A DNA stretch of 64,000 nt from assembly GCA_025403435.1 (NCBI GenBank), contig CM046338.1, positions 18,947,399 to 19,011,398 on the forward strand, written 5' to 3'. This stretch comes from Artocarpus heterophyllus. Taxonomy: Eukaryota > Streptophyta > Magnoliopsida > Rosales > Moraceae. The translations under genes were made by a program, and so were the position numbers. Shown here in pieces: positions 33,904 through 45,981 of this stretch. Positions within the stretch are counted from its first letter, which is position 1. Every line of letters begins with the position of its first letter. Under the pieces are notes generated by a model that was not told the origin of the DNA, searched no databases, and was given only the letters and a program-made list of their open reading frames with translations.

Positions 33904-36900
33904 ACCTTTATAATTATAAGTTGTTAATCACGGTGCAATTCACGTAAACTGGAGAGTAGGATGATAATACATAACGGGAAGGAAAATTGGGGGTAAAGAA
34001 GGTAAAGTGGAAGAGGCAGCTTTTATCATTTCTTTCATTTATATGCACACAGCCCCGTGATAGCCTTCTGACGAATAGCCTACTTCTACGTGTCAGGCAT
34101 CAGCCCTGGTCAGTGGGTGTACTGCAAATTTTCAGAGCTCGCGTGCGCCAACTTGGGCTAAGACGCCAAGCATTCGCAGTCTTTGAAGTCACCTCAACGT
34201 TGTTCAAACACAAACAAGACCACAAAGTAGAGAGAAAGGACCAATAACATTATGCACGCAACCATAATATAACCGCTGGTTCAGGCTTATTACCGTGGTC
34301 ATCAGTTAATGTTCATCATATTCTTCAGCTGAAAAAGTTTGCCCTTTATTCACTTGTTTCGTTTTCTAATTATCTCTCTCTCTCTCATTAAATTGTGTTC
34401 AAAGATTGTGACAAGTGAATAGTAAATGGAAGTAGTGCCATGGAAGTGATCATGTCCTGCAGTACTACTGAAAGCTCAAGTTTGTCTCTCTGAGCATTTT
34501 GACCGGATTTGTATATTTGGACTATTGTATTTTAAAGAACGTTGTTCGCATGGAATACTTTGGCATATGTTTTTACTTAGAGAGGTTAAGTTGGAACTAC
34601 AATTTAGACTCATCATTATACAATCTCCGTAGAATTATGGCTTGTAGTTTATGTAAATCTTATATTCAATTAATGAATAATGAAAAAGAACTAATGTTAA
34701 GAACATCAATTATTTTAGTACTTTAAACTATTATCAATTTATTAATTGTTGTAATTTATTAATATGACAATCTTTTAAACATTTCTCATTTAAAGCTTGA
34801 CAACTTAGGAGCAAGTATTAAATTTAAGATTAAGGCATTTTTCATGAAGAAAACAATGCAAGTAGTAAAAACAACAGAACTTTTTAAAGATAAACAACCT
34901 TTTCTGTTTGTTCTTTGTTTGATTGGATCTTTATTAGATTATCAATGTTCATAACTGGTAGATATTCTCTATAGTAAAAAAAATTCCTAATTTAAAACTG
35001 CGGTAGAGCCTCCACTCAAATTTTTAAAACTTAAATTTTAATCCTTTAATATTTATAAAGTATCAAATGTGCTCTAGCTAAAATTATTAAAAATTGTTTT
35101 TAGCACTAAATTCTTATAAAATATCAATTGTGCCCTATTCAAATTTTAAAAATTTGAGTTTTATAAAATTCTCCTAAGATATCACTGGTGCCTTCATTAT
35201 ATAGGAAAATTCAGAGAAAATACAAAAAGTATCCTTTGTGTTTTAACTAAATACAACATTTTGTGTTTGGATTTTTTAACATTCAAAAATTTTCCCATAA
35301 GGTTTTCAAACCATCCAAAAACTATCCTTTTTCCTGACTTTCAATGAAAAACATCATCTAAAAAGACAATTATACCCTTATAAATCCAAAATGGGGATCT
35401 TGATGAAACTACAACCAAACACCCAATATTTGGAGAGTGGAAAGGTAAACCAACTTGTGATCAATTCTATATTACCTAATATTTTTTATATATACTTGTG
35501 ATATTAAAATTCTATTAGAAAATAATAATGCATTTTGTATGGTAAAGTAAAACCAACTTGTTAAAAACATCCAATACAACTAACATGACCATATTATGCA
35601 TGGCAAAATAAAACCAACTTATTGGAAATACCCAATATAACTAACGTGACGAAATGATACGAAGTTTTCATTCTTTTATTTTGAATATAGGTTATACTTT
35701 TTTCTTCAAATAAATAAAACTTATATCCTTCAAAAATATTCATATAGTTTTTAAAAATTTCATTCACGTTGATGTTAAATCTAAAAGGGGTTTTGGAAGC
35801 TAGCATAACACCACATATCTTAGATTGTGTTTGTATTTCAAGGACTGTTTAGTCATTTTAAAAAATAAACTAGAAAAGTTAGAAGAATGAATGGTTTTTA
35901 AATGATTTGAAAAACATAATGGATATTTTTTGTATTTTAAAAGATTTAAGGGTAAATGTATTTAACTAAAACTGAAATGGTACTTTTTTTTTTTGGAAAA
36001 TTGATTTTTGTGCTCCTCCTAAAAATAGAAATATATATTATACCTAAATTTAGTAAAAGTTCATCTAATTTTTTTATATAGTATCTAAAAAAATTTCCTG
36101 CCTTCCGATTTTAAATCCAATCCAACAAAAAGACAAGCCGATCGTCGTCATTAGGTGGATGCGTAACTGAGTATATAAATCACTATCTTACATGTATGAG
36201 GTGCAATCTATTTTTCTTCCATATCTCTTGGAGCACATTATTCACATGAATACCGTATTGACTTCACATTAAAGAATAAGATAAAATATGTCAAATATCT
36301 AACCTTTATTTCTTTATTTATTCGTGGGAAACTAATATCCAACGTGACGAATACAATATGTACAACAATTAGAGTCTAGACTATATAAATATAAATATAA
36401 ATATAAGAAGAATATTCAAAAGCTTATGTCATTCATAATGTAATACAACGGAGATTCTGGAGAACATTCTTGAGAGCTTGAGCCTTGATCAGATTCGTAC
36501 TGCAGCTATATAGCTAAGCTAACAAGGATCAACATGAACTTCATCTCCTTAATGATCAAATTTATCCTATCAACCCGCAAACAAATTTACACATACCTAT
36601 TAACACAAATAATAAACGGACAGCGTACGACAAAGAAGATGGGTTTAAGCCTACATGAAACGACGAAGAAAAAGCTATATCAGGTTCCATGATCCTGTCT
36701 ACTCGAAGCCGTAAAAGTGGGAATATGCTATGTATTAGGAGTTTGAAAGCTTTATACATGGTTCAGTCTAGTCTCGCAAAGCCTAGTCTTTCTGATTTCC
36801 ATGATTGTATTTGCAACCCTCTTTCTCTCTCCTCTCTCTCCTCTTTCTACTTCTATATCTTGTTCTTTCTTTCCCTGCGCGAATTGCGTCGTATTCATGC

Positions 36901-37597
36901 TTTGCTTTGGGGATATCAAATAAAGCCCCTTCCCGAGGCTCCTGACATCCCCCACCCCACCACAAACCAACAACCAACAGTATCCTCAACCCAACGGTCT
37001 TAATGCACTCCAAACCCTGTCGCTTTCTTAGAAGAAAACACAAACACAAATACAAAAACCTTTTTTCATATCCAACAAAAACAGCCACTTGTCTCAAAAA
37101 AAAAAAAAAAAAAGAAAAAGAAAAAGAAAAAGAGTTACACAATACAACTACGTAAAGAATCGATGAGAGAAGAGATAAATTAATATCACCATACGATAAT
37201 GAACTGAGGCAGTACTAGCAGAAGACAAAAGAGTTGTGACAATTAGCTAATCAGACGATGTTTGTCAAAAGTCCTCAATAATAATCAACCCTAGCTAGTT
37301 AAACTAGTTTAGCTAAAAATATATATCCCAATAAAACTACGTACCAAAAGGGTCGGATAGACTAAGCCTAATGTGAATATTTCGCAAGCTTAATTTATCA
37401 CACTAAGATGACAACTAAATACAAGCGAGACATTAAAGATTTGAAAACTAACAATAATATTCTTAATCAATAACAATACTTGCAGAGAGCTAGACAAATG
37501 GAAATGGGTGTAGTAGTAGACTTATAGAATGAGGATCATATGATTGGAATGTGTGAACATCTTCATCTTTGTCTTCTTGTTGTCGTTGTCGTTGTTG
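33904..37597. other. AT-rich intergenic DNA downstream of the AHL gene
   Basis: No gene recognised. Frames at 33987-34247 and 34499-34726 show no domain. The part next to the AHL stop codon (about 36700-37597) probably holds its 3' untranslated region and terminator. It contains CT-rich text at 36820-36860 and an A run at 37098-37115. Confidence 0.35.
35207..35997. repeat. Fold-back repeat with long diverged inverted ends
   Basis: The left segment aaaagtatcctttgtgtttt... and the reverse complement of the right segment near 35930-35990 (aaaagtaccatttcagtttt...) pair over at least 30 bp and more loosely beyond. The core holds a ~64-bp tandem duplication at about 35540-35655. Confidence 0.45.
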
Positions 37598-38521
37598 TTA
37601 ATAAGGAGAACGAGCGGAGTGGCCCCAGCTAGGAATGACGTGATCGGGAGAAGAGAGCTGGCAATTGATCGGCGTCGGACTCACCACATGAGTATTAGTG
37701 GTAGTAGTACTAGTACTAGTGTAAGCGGCAGCCTCGTGATTCCCGCCAACGATAGAAGGCTTTGTCTCCTGATGATCATGATTATGACTTTCAACATCTG
37801 GATTATTGTCTGCAGGGAGTCTATGAAACGACGGGTTCACGAACGTCGTTGCCACAACCACAACACCGCTCGCCGCGACAACCTTCCCTCCAACAATCCC
37901 ACCAAACACCTGCCCCTGCGCCCCCGCCAGGCATATTCCGAACGACGGCTTCGACGATGTCGTTGAAGGAGAAGACGAAGACGACGTCGTTTCAGCAGGA
38001 GAGGACGAGGTGGTGGTGGTGGTGGGGCCCACGACGGAGCCGGAGAGGGAGAGGAGAGTGAAGGGGCCGTGGAGGGAGAGTGCGGGCGCGTGCGACATCG
38101 GGTGGCGGAGGGTGACGTTGGAGATGGAGCCGGAGCCGCTGAGGATCGTGACGCCCACGCGCCGTCGCCTGGCGAACTGGACAACCGACTCTATAACGTC
38201 GGATCCGGAGGAGATCTCGAGGACGACGGGCTTCATGGCGGAGTCGGAGTCCTTGGTGATGACCATGGGGGGCTTCGGCTTGTTCTTGGAGCCTGGGGGC
38301 CGGCCTCTTGGCTTCTTCTGCGGCTCCGTCGAGGCCGACAGAGGCGATGAGGAGGAGGAGTGGGGGAGCATTAATGACCTGCGGTGCTTGGACGACGTCG
38401 TTGCGGGGAGGCTGCGGGGGCTATGGTCGGAGTCATTGTTTTGGTCGTCGGAGGTCGGAGACAGGTCTCTCCCGCCGCCGCCTTGCGAGAGGGACATGGC
38501 AGCGCTGGCGTATTCAGCCAT
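37598..38521 (-). CDS. AT-hook motif nuclear-localised (AHL) DNA-binding protein
   Basis: A single-exon ORF of 307 residues encodes a nuclear protein of the plant AHL family, which binds AT-rich DNA and regulates growth and development in hetero- or homotrimers. The N-terminus (1-66) is Ser/Pro-rich. The AT-hook KKPRGRPPGSKNKPKPP spans residues 69-85 and has the RGRP core with the type-I flank. The PPC/DUF296 domain runs from about 97 to 236 (VVLEISSGSDVIESVVQFAR, VTILSGSGSISNVTLRH, then FGICLAGAQGQVFGGIVGGK). The C-terminus (240-307) is polar with His/Thr/Ser runs. The lack of introns fits clade A. An oddity is a Ser/Thr run of about 25 residues (167-191) inside the PPC domain, where relatives usually have a short loop. 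The ATG is the first in frame, about 80 bp after a TATA box. The ORF is intact and GC-rich; long overlapping plus-strand frames are shadows. Confidence 0.95.
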   Translation of the reverse strand: MAEYASAAMSLSQGGGGRDLSPTSDDQNNDSDHSPRSLPATTSSKHRRSLMLPHSSSSSPLSASTEPQKKPRGRPPGSKNKPKPPMVITKDSDSAMKPVVLEISSGSDVIESVVQFARRRRVGVTILSGSGSISNVTLRHPMSHAPALSLHGPFTLLSLSGSVVGPTTTTTSSSPAETTSSSSSPSTTSSKPSFGICLAGAQGQVFGGIVGGKVVAASGVVVVATTFVNPSFHRLPADNNPDVESHNHDHQETKPSIVGGNHEAAAYTSTSTTTTNTHVVSPTPINCQLSSPDHVIPSWGHSARSPY

Positions 38522-38593
38522 TTTTAGAATGTTGGCTAGTGAGAGAAAGTTAGAGAGAGAGTGAGTGCAGCGGAGGACTGCATGTTAAGCTTT

Positions 38594-38602
38594 GCTTTAT
38601 AG
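38594..38602 (-). promoter_or_regulatory. TATA box of the AHL gene
   Basis: On the minus strand CTATAAAGC lies about 75 bp before the ATG and is followed by a CT-rich leader (CACTCTCTCTCTAAC). Confidence 0.65.
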
Positions 38603-39100
38603 CGAGGAGGAGGATCGAGAGAGGCTGGTTGGCTTGAGACTTAATGGCTGTGAAGGACCCACAAAAGTGGGACCCAGGGTGCTGGGTTTAAGTCGACTAA
38701 AGAGTAAAGAGATCGTTGGGATTTTGTCCCCTAGATGGAAGGAGAGAGATTTGAAGAGAAAGAATGCGAATTTATTTCTTATAGTTTCCTTTTGTCCTGT
38801 TTCCAGAGGAGAAGACCGTCTTGATTGACCGGAGACCGGAGAGCTATGACACCAACTGGGGGGGGCCACAAACTTTAAGGTGGGCCCAGAGTTTCTTGCC
38901 CTTCTTTTTACTTTTCAAAAGAAAAAATAAAATAATATATTTATACTAAAACTTAATAAATAACACTATATATTTTTAAAATAATATAATTTATAATACA
39001 TTACAAGAAATTGAATAATATTTTACGAGAAATTAAAAACAAAAACTTCAAAATACTCATACTTTTTTATCCTCTATCTTCTCTTGAGATGTTATTATTG
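38603..39100. other. AHL upstream region
   Basis: Mixed composition to about 38930 (probable proximal promoter, including gggacc/ggtccc-like words near 38650-38680), then AT-rich DNA leading into the tandem repeat. Confidence 0.35.
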
Positions 39101-39106
39101 ACAGCT

Positions 39107-39790
39107 AAAAAATATAATATTTATTCAAAAATACCATATTTATCATATAAATATACTACGACTTTGTTGGATTATCGGCGGTCAAAAAATATAATATTTA
39201 TTAAGAAATATTGTATTTACTATGTGATAAAAAAACTCATCGGCGATTTCGTTGGACCACCGACGATTAAGAAATACAATATTTATAAAAAAAAAATACT
39301 ATATTTATAGAGTAAATACAAAAATCACTGACAACTTTAGCAGGCCGTCGACGGCCAAAAAATATAATATTTACCAAAAAATCTTGTATTTACCATATAA
39401 ATACACAAATTTATCGAGACAGTCAAGAAATACACTATTTACTGGGAAATACTTATTTATCGTGTCAACAAAACAACTTCGTTGGATCGCCAACAGTCAA
39501 AAAATACAATATTTACCAAGAAATACCATATTATAATATAAATATAAAAATTCACTGACGACTTAGCCGGACTACCCGCGATCAGAAAATATAATATTTA
39601 TTAGGAAATACCGTATTTATAATGTAAATACAAAAAAATCAACGACTTTGCCGAACCGTCAATGGCTAAAAAATACAATATTTATAGGGAAATATTGTTT
39701 TTAATGTGCAAACACAAACATTCACTAATGATTTCGCTGGACCGACAACTAAAAAATATAATATTAACCGTGTAATACCGTATTTATTAG
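39107..39790 (+). repeat. AT-rich tandem repeat, nine diverged units of ~80 bp
   Basis: The box aaaaaatayaatattta begins units at 39107, 39184, 39269, 39357, 39425, 39499, 39584, 39668 and 39751 (spacing 68-88). Each unit also carries 'gaaatacc.tatttat' and a GC-richer block like 'gactttgctggaccgtcgacggtca'-type text in pieces. It lies about 600 bp upstream of the AHL gene. Confidence 0.85.
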
Positions 39791-39799
39791 CCAACTCCC

Positions 39800-41430
39800 C
39801 AAAAAATCAAATATTTATCTTTCTTTTTTTATTTATTTTTTTCAGATTTGGTTTTACCACCCCTCTCTCTCCACTAATTCTATTGGACAAACAAAAAATC
39901 AAATACTCCACATGAAAACAAAAATAAAAAATAATAATCAAACTTATCCCTTGTTATTTTCTTTTTACTAGACATACAACTTGATCGGCAACTGTATAAT
40001 CAGTTTCAATGTTTCGTTTTTGAAGCTATTATTATCATTGATTCATAGACTAACTAAAAGAGTCATGAGCGGAAAAACAAAAACAAAAAAACAAAACAAA
40101 GCAAAACAAAAAATCAGATTCGTTTTTTTTTTTTTCAGATTTTATCTCCATCGTTGGACCACCGCGCCATCCCGGACTACCGTGCCATCATCGGATCCGT
40201 CGTTGATGTACGAATTGAGACATCGTCAATCTTTCACAGTCGCGATCTGTCGATCCGAAAACCCAGCCGTCGCCTAGCTTCGTCGCCACGATCTACCATC
40301 AATCCGTGTCGTCGTGAGCTTCTTCGTTGCAGTTTGCCATCGGGACTTCAGTTGGCCGCCTTAATCTAGTTCATCTCCTTCATTCTTGACTCCGAAGTCC
40401 ACCATTGACAGTGCAATTCTGGAGCTGCCCCGTCGAAGACGACGTAGATAGAAAGAGAAGACGAAGTCGTGAGTTATGGCGGCAGAGCCATGAAGGATGG
40501 CGGTATGTAGCTCCAAGGTCTACAAGCTCCGTCTTCGATAGCGTTGATCGCTCATTGCAAGTTGGTCGATAATTAGCGAGAGAGCTCTGTCGTCGGCATT
40601 GTCGAAATCCTGCTTAGCAGACTCTGTCGACGGTGAGGGAGGAGAGATGTCAACTGAGAGAGAGAGCAAGAGATGGAGAGACAATTATAAACCCACACGA
40701 GGATGAGAAAGGAAACTAGGAGGAGAAGATATTAGGTGAGGGCATTTTAGACATTATGAAAAATTTATGTAGGTGTTGTGTTCAATTATGCTGTTCTTTT
40801 AGTAAATTCTGAAGACATAACATTATTCAAACATGTTATTTCATATAATTTCTCCTCATTTTTTGTGGGAATTGTCCTATGAAAATCCTACGTATAGTGT
40901 ACATTTTAAAATTTTTAAATCTAATTGATTTTTTTTTTACAAATTCAACAGCTGAAAATAAATGCCTACTAACGAGTATTTTTTTCATTTCTCATAAAAA
41001 AATTCTTTTTTTTTTATTTTATAGGGTGTTTAGCCTGGTTCCAATCAACAAACAGTGAAAAACTCTCACATATTAAAGTAAAAACAAAAAGTTGCTATTC
41101 AAGAAAGCTTACATATACTACAATATTTTTAATTAAAATTGGTTTCAGCTATTAGTTCTTACCATAGTTCTCAAACATCACCTTAATTTGAAAGAACTAA
41201 AAGAGTAGGAATATTTTTCTTTAACAATAGCAAGTTTTGAACGTAACTAACTATTTAACCTTCAATTTATAATTGAAAATAGTTTTACGTTGTGCATATA
41301 AATTTTTAATATGCACTATATAGAGTAGACTTTAAAAATCCAATAAGGCAAAAAAAAAAATACCTACCATATTTGAACCCATAAATTTTTCTTATCTTTT
41401 TTGGTTTTATAATAAAACAGTTTTTGAAAC
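39800..41430. other. Intergenic DNA with a GC-richer patch
   Basis: 40140-40720 is richer in GC and CG dinucleotides (ccatcgttggaccaccgcgc). Words such as 'ttggaccaccg' also occur in the tandem repeat just upstream, so the patch may belong to the same repeat-derived unit. No domain is visible in either short frame. Confidence 0.35.
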
Positions 41431-41434
41431 ATTA

Positions 41435-42414
41435 GGGGTGTTTGGTATTATTTTCAAAAAAAATTTCTCATTTTTTAAAACACTAAAAATAAAAATGGTT
41501 TAAAAATAGGTTTGGTGAAAAATTTTAGTCTAAAATATTTCAAAAAAAATTTGAAAAACCTACAAAAAACCTGTAAAATTAAGAAAAAAAAAACTTGTTT
41601 CTAATTTTTCCAAAACAGACTAATCTAACCAAAACAGCAAAGTTCCAGCACCTAACCCCCACAGTCCCCCTCCCACTACCTATACTCTCTCTAGCGAACT
41701 CCATCGACAGCTATCGACCCTAACCACACCGGAGACCCTTGCATCGTCGAAGCCCAGCCTCATCAGAGTGCACCCACCATAGGCCATTGATACCAACCCT
41801 TTCCCAACACCGGTGAACTACAAAACTGAAAGAGAAGCTCATGAAGCTCCGATGATCATGTGTTTAGGTGGCAAATTTAAAAAATGGGCATCGATCGCTG
41901 GTGGCGCCATCGATTGAGTGAGGGCCTTTGATCTCCACGCCGTGTAGGCCATCGATCTCTACAAGAGGGCCATCCAGCGAAGCCGTAGGGCATGGGGCTA
42001 TCGCCGTCATCATCGCCATCGCGTAGGGCTCACTCTGTCGTGGTCGTTGTCGCGTGGGACTCACTTTATTGTTGTCATCACATGGGCCGTCACCGGAAAC
42101 CCTGGCCTAACCATAGCATAAGAAGAGGAAGAGGAATTCCTCTTCAATTTGTTCTTTTTTTTTTTTTTGAAAAGACCTCTTCGATTTGTTAATATGAAAA
42201 AATTAAAATTTTAATGATAAGTTTTTTTAAATTAAATTTGAAGTTTTATTTATATTAATAATTTTTTATTAAAAATATTTGTTTTAAAAAAAATATACCA
42301 CCATATACAACTAAACACAATTTCAAAAACAATCCCAACCCATTTCACAAAATATTTTCATTTTCAATTGTTTTTAAAAACAAAAACTAAAATATAATCA
42401 CTACCAAACAGACC
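41435..42414 (-). repeat. MITE-like element with GC-rich internal cargo
   Basis: Inverted ends TGTTTGGTA (41440-41448) and TACCAAACA (42402-42410), embedded in longer imperfect repeats, enclose AT-rich arms like the family-2 repeats. Between them, about 41635-42130, is a GC-rich stretch with no homology to the arms. The target duplication is unclear. Confidence 0.5.
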
Positions 42415-42731
42415 TATTATTTTATAGATCTATGCATTGTCTTCTCTACGGATGTAAGCATAACCACCCTTTTTTTTATTTTTATTTTTTGCTTTATTAG
42501 ATATTAGATCGTATAGGCATAAGGTTGAATCATTATCATACAAATCTTTTGTCATATTTGTTCCAACTTTATATTTCACCCGCACGTATTGGCGTGTATG
42601 CTACCAAGCAAGAACTATCGAACACATTCATTCCTTTAGTTTGCCTGATGTGCGAGGTATATGGACGAGCCGATGCATTTGTTCATTTGACCGCGCTTTC
42701 GCTATTACCATTTGGTTTGAAGTGGTGGTTT

Positions 42732-44101
42732 TGTTGGGTTTGGTGTCCTAAAAGCTGTGACATTGTACATATTATTAATAAATAAATAAAATGACATTTA
42801 TTATTATTTTGGTTGATTATATGTATTATGAATACATTTATAAACATCAAGAAAATTCCATGATTATTTATGTGACTATAAATTTAGCATATAAGTGTTA
42901 TTTGCTTAGGGATAAAATTTATAGATAATAATCTAAATAGTCCGTAATAATTAATTAAAGTTTGGGATCTTTAATTAAAAATTACAAGTACGGTCCAATC
43001 TCATCTAAAATGAAATAGTCATTATCCGGACTATTAATGTAGAGACATTGGATTGGAGGTACTTTATATAATGAGATTATATAGGACTGGACCAGATAAA
43101 TTATAAATCTCTAATAATCATCCGTTACAAATAGAGTATTCAAATTTATCACTATGATGATCATATATTTGACAGTCTTAATCCTGAGTATTTATTAGAC
43201 TCCTATTTATTACATTATGTTTTTTGACTTGCATGGTAAGATTTGTCTAAGCACAGATTATAACTTAGCATCTTGGAAACATAAAGTAATAAATGGCTGG
43301 GAATAATATTATACAGATATGGAATCCATTCCTTCCCTATGGAAGTTAGAAAAATAGTTCTCTTGAGTGATAATTCAAGGTTTAAACAATAGAGCGCTCG
43401 TTCATAATAAGATTATGAATTAATTGTTCATTAGAGAATTATTGGAACTCAAGGATAAAGATGTAATAAGAGAGGTGAACGGAAATTGAACCTAGCTCTT
43501 ATTATGAACTATTTATGGAGGACTGACTTATATGTAATGATTATATCAATGGACTACTCGTTAATTTTCTTTGAGTAATTTCACTGTAATCTCAAGAGTT
43601 CAGTTTCAAGTTTTTAGTGGAGTAACACTGAAACTAATAAATTTGGCACATTAATTAAAGAGTTTGATTAAATGTCAAATTTATTGGAGCTTGGGTTATA
43701 GGTCCATAGGTCCCCAATACCACCTCTGTAACACTATATTGGATTTTTGCATAAAATGAATTATACATGTTTAATTCAGAATTTTTGAATTCTGAATTAA
43801 TTTTTTTTTCACACTTGAATTATTAACGTAACACAGAAAAATGTTCTCTATGACACATAATGTAATGTGATAAATGTTATCACATTTAACTGAGCATTAG
43901 TTAATTAATTGATTATTGTTAAAATCTATTTTTAAATAAATGTGATTTTTTTTTTGAATTAAGATTTATATATGTATATGGTTTTGAACCAAATCTTTTT
44001 ATATATATATAAGATTTTATAATATATTAATATATATATATATATATTAATATAATATTATAAAAAAAAGGGGTGCAGGCGTGAAACTTTCACGTTTCAC
44101 T

Positions 44102-44140
<39 letters not shown>

Positions 44141-44666
44141 GAATCACATGTTGTGATTCCGTCAAAGTCAAAAAAAAAACTTTATGTAAACTTACGAATA
44201 AGGATTCGAAAAACAAAACAAAAAGAAAAGAAGAAAAAGGAAAGGAAAAGAAAAGGGAAGCAAAATTACTAATGGCTCAGTTATAAAAAGGAAGAGATAA
44301 CAGTTATCTCAGTAATTTTTATTCACATAATTTTTAGAGAGAAAAACTGAGAGTTCTTCTCTAAAGAAAAAGGTCTGTTATCTCATGTGTTGAGTACATA
44401 GCAGATTCAAAAAAGTGTGAGGATAATTCATTCTTGCAGTTTGACGCCCACTCATCTTTCCATTGGTGTGGAGGCCTGGTTTGGAAGATCGTGGTGTCAA
44501 AGAGAAAAGCTAGGATACCCTGATAGTCTTCAAAAGGTTAGTAAAAATTCCTAAAGCTTTCTGTAATTAAAATTATATATCTATTCCCGATGAACAAAGT
44601 TTTCAGAAAATTTTTGTTTGTCAACGATCCATTCCTTCCACTGCATTTCATGTTTTAATTCCAACA
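42732..44666 (+). repeat. Solo LTR (1935 bp), copia-type termini
   Basis: It starts TGTTGGGTTTGG and ends AATTCCAACA with the 5-bp duplication ggttt on both sides (42727-42731, 44667-44671). There is no internal region, so it is a solo LTR left by unequal recombination. An (AT)n run lies at about 44105-44137. Confidence 0.88.
44281..44289 (+). promoter_or_regulatory. LTR promoter TATA box with adjacent palindrome
   Basis: ttataaaaa is followed six bases later by the palindrome gagataacagttatctc (44295-44311) in the solo LTR, near the probable U3/R border. Confidence 0.5.
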
Positions 44667-44671
44667 GGTTT

Positions 44672-45950
44672 TAGGTAGAATGGTGGTACGGTGGTGTTGG
44701 AGGTCATATGAGCTGCTAAAACTGAGGCCTCCCATGCCGGTGGCACTCCGGGCCGAATGGCTGCTATTCTCAATTCAGCATAAGATAGATGAGTTTAAAA
44801 TCCTCTATAGTCATCCGCTTGGGGATGATTGGTGAGGGAGCATGAGCTTGTGCCACCATGAGAACTATCAAAAGTTCAATTTATGCTTTTTTTGGTTCTA
44901 ATTTTGCAAGGTTAGGCGCGGGGGCGAGGATAGCAATGGAGTAGTTGTTGGTGTATGTGGCACAAGCGTATTCAGCTGGTTGTCGTGGTTTGGGGCAGCC
45001 TTTGGTGGCCTTTGTTAAGAGTTGAAGTTGCGGTCGATTGAAAGGTGATGACAATATGGTCGTGGAGGCTTTGTATAAAGGAAGCTAAAAGTTGGAAGGT
45101 GGATTTTGTTAAATTGTTAAGGATTGAGTGGTTTGTGGCTTTAGATTTTGTCATCTCATTCGGTTAGATAAAAGGACCAACAATGTCGCTAATTATACAG
45201 CTTTGAGTCATTGACTCTTTATTATTCTTCTTCTTTCTACCTTTCCTATGCAAGGAATTTCTTTTTTTTTTTAATTTATTTTGCTAATGAATGTCTTTCT
45301 AATAAAAATAGTATTGATTTCATATGTAGAAGTAGTAACAAACTCTAGATAGATTATGGCTTGTGATATGAATCAATATGACAAGTTGCCCAAAATATCT
45401 TGGAAAAATAATGCCATCATGCATGCCACATTTTATCTTTAATTATACTAGTGTATGTGTTGTGTCAGAGTTGTGTCTTGTTGTGCTTATTTTTGCATTG
45501 TGTCAATTTTTTTTAATTCTAATTTTGGCCATCGAAATTTGCATCCCCCGATTTTTCAAAATTACAAATTGCAATCCTTCCATCACAAAATCGTTAAAAT
45601 TCAATGAAATCATCCATTTGGCCACACATGTCTTGTTACTAATCAGTACATCTAAATATATATTCTTTTTAAAAAAGGGTGAAATTGTACTCTCTTTATA
45701 GTAGCTTGTCAAAGCTAGATATAGTTAATTCTATTTTATAGGCATGATTTATCTAATCTATTATTCATTAATTAACATGTAAAGGTCACGTGGCGGAATT
45801 TATTGAGTTTTTTTTTTTTTAATAACAATTTTGTGATAGAAGGGCCAAACATATGACTTTTTCATATATTTATGCGATATGTTTGACAAATTCGGGGCAT
45901 AATGGACCAATAAGTATAGCTCGCGTCAAAAATAAAATTTGCCTACACAT

Positions 45951-45981
<31 letters not shown>

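Noticed and set aside
36562..37142. Several ORFs downstream of the AHL gene
   Set aside because: Composition follows CT/GA-rich and A-rich runs; probable 3' untranslated or intergenic DNA.
37762..38564. Plus-strand ORFs opposite the AHL gene, up to 184 codons
   Set aside because: Antisense shadows produced by the GC-rich AHL coding sequence; no start context or domain.
39011..39915. ORFs rich in Lys/Ile/Tyr/Asn over the tandem repeat
   Set aside because: Product of AT-rich repeat units, frames differ between units and no protein homology is plausible.
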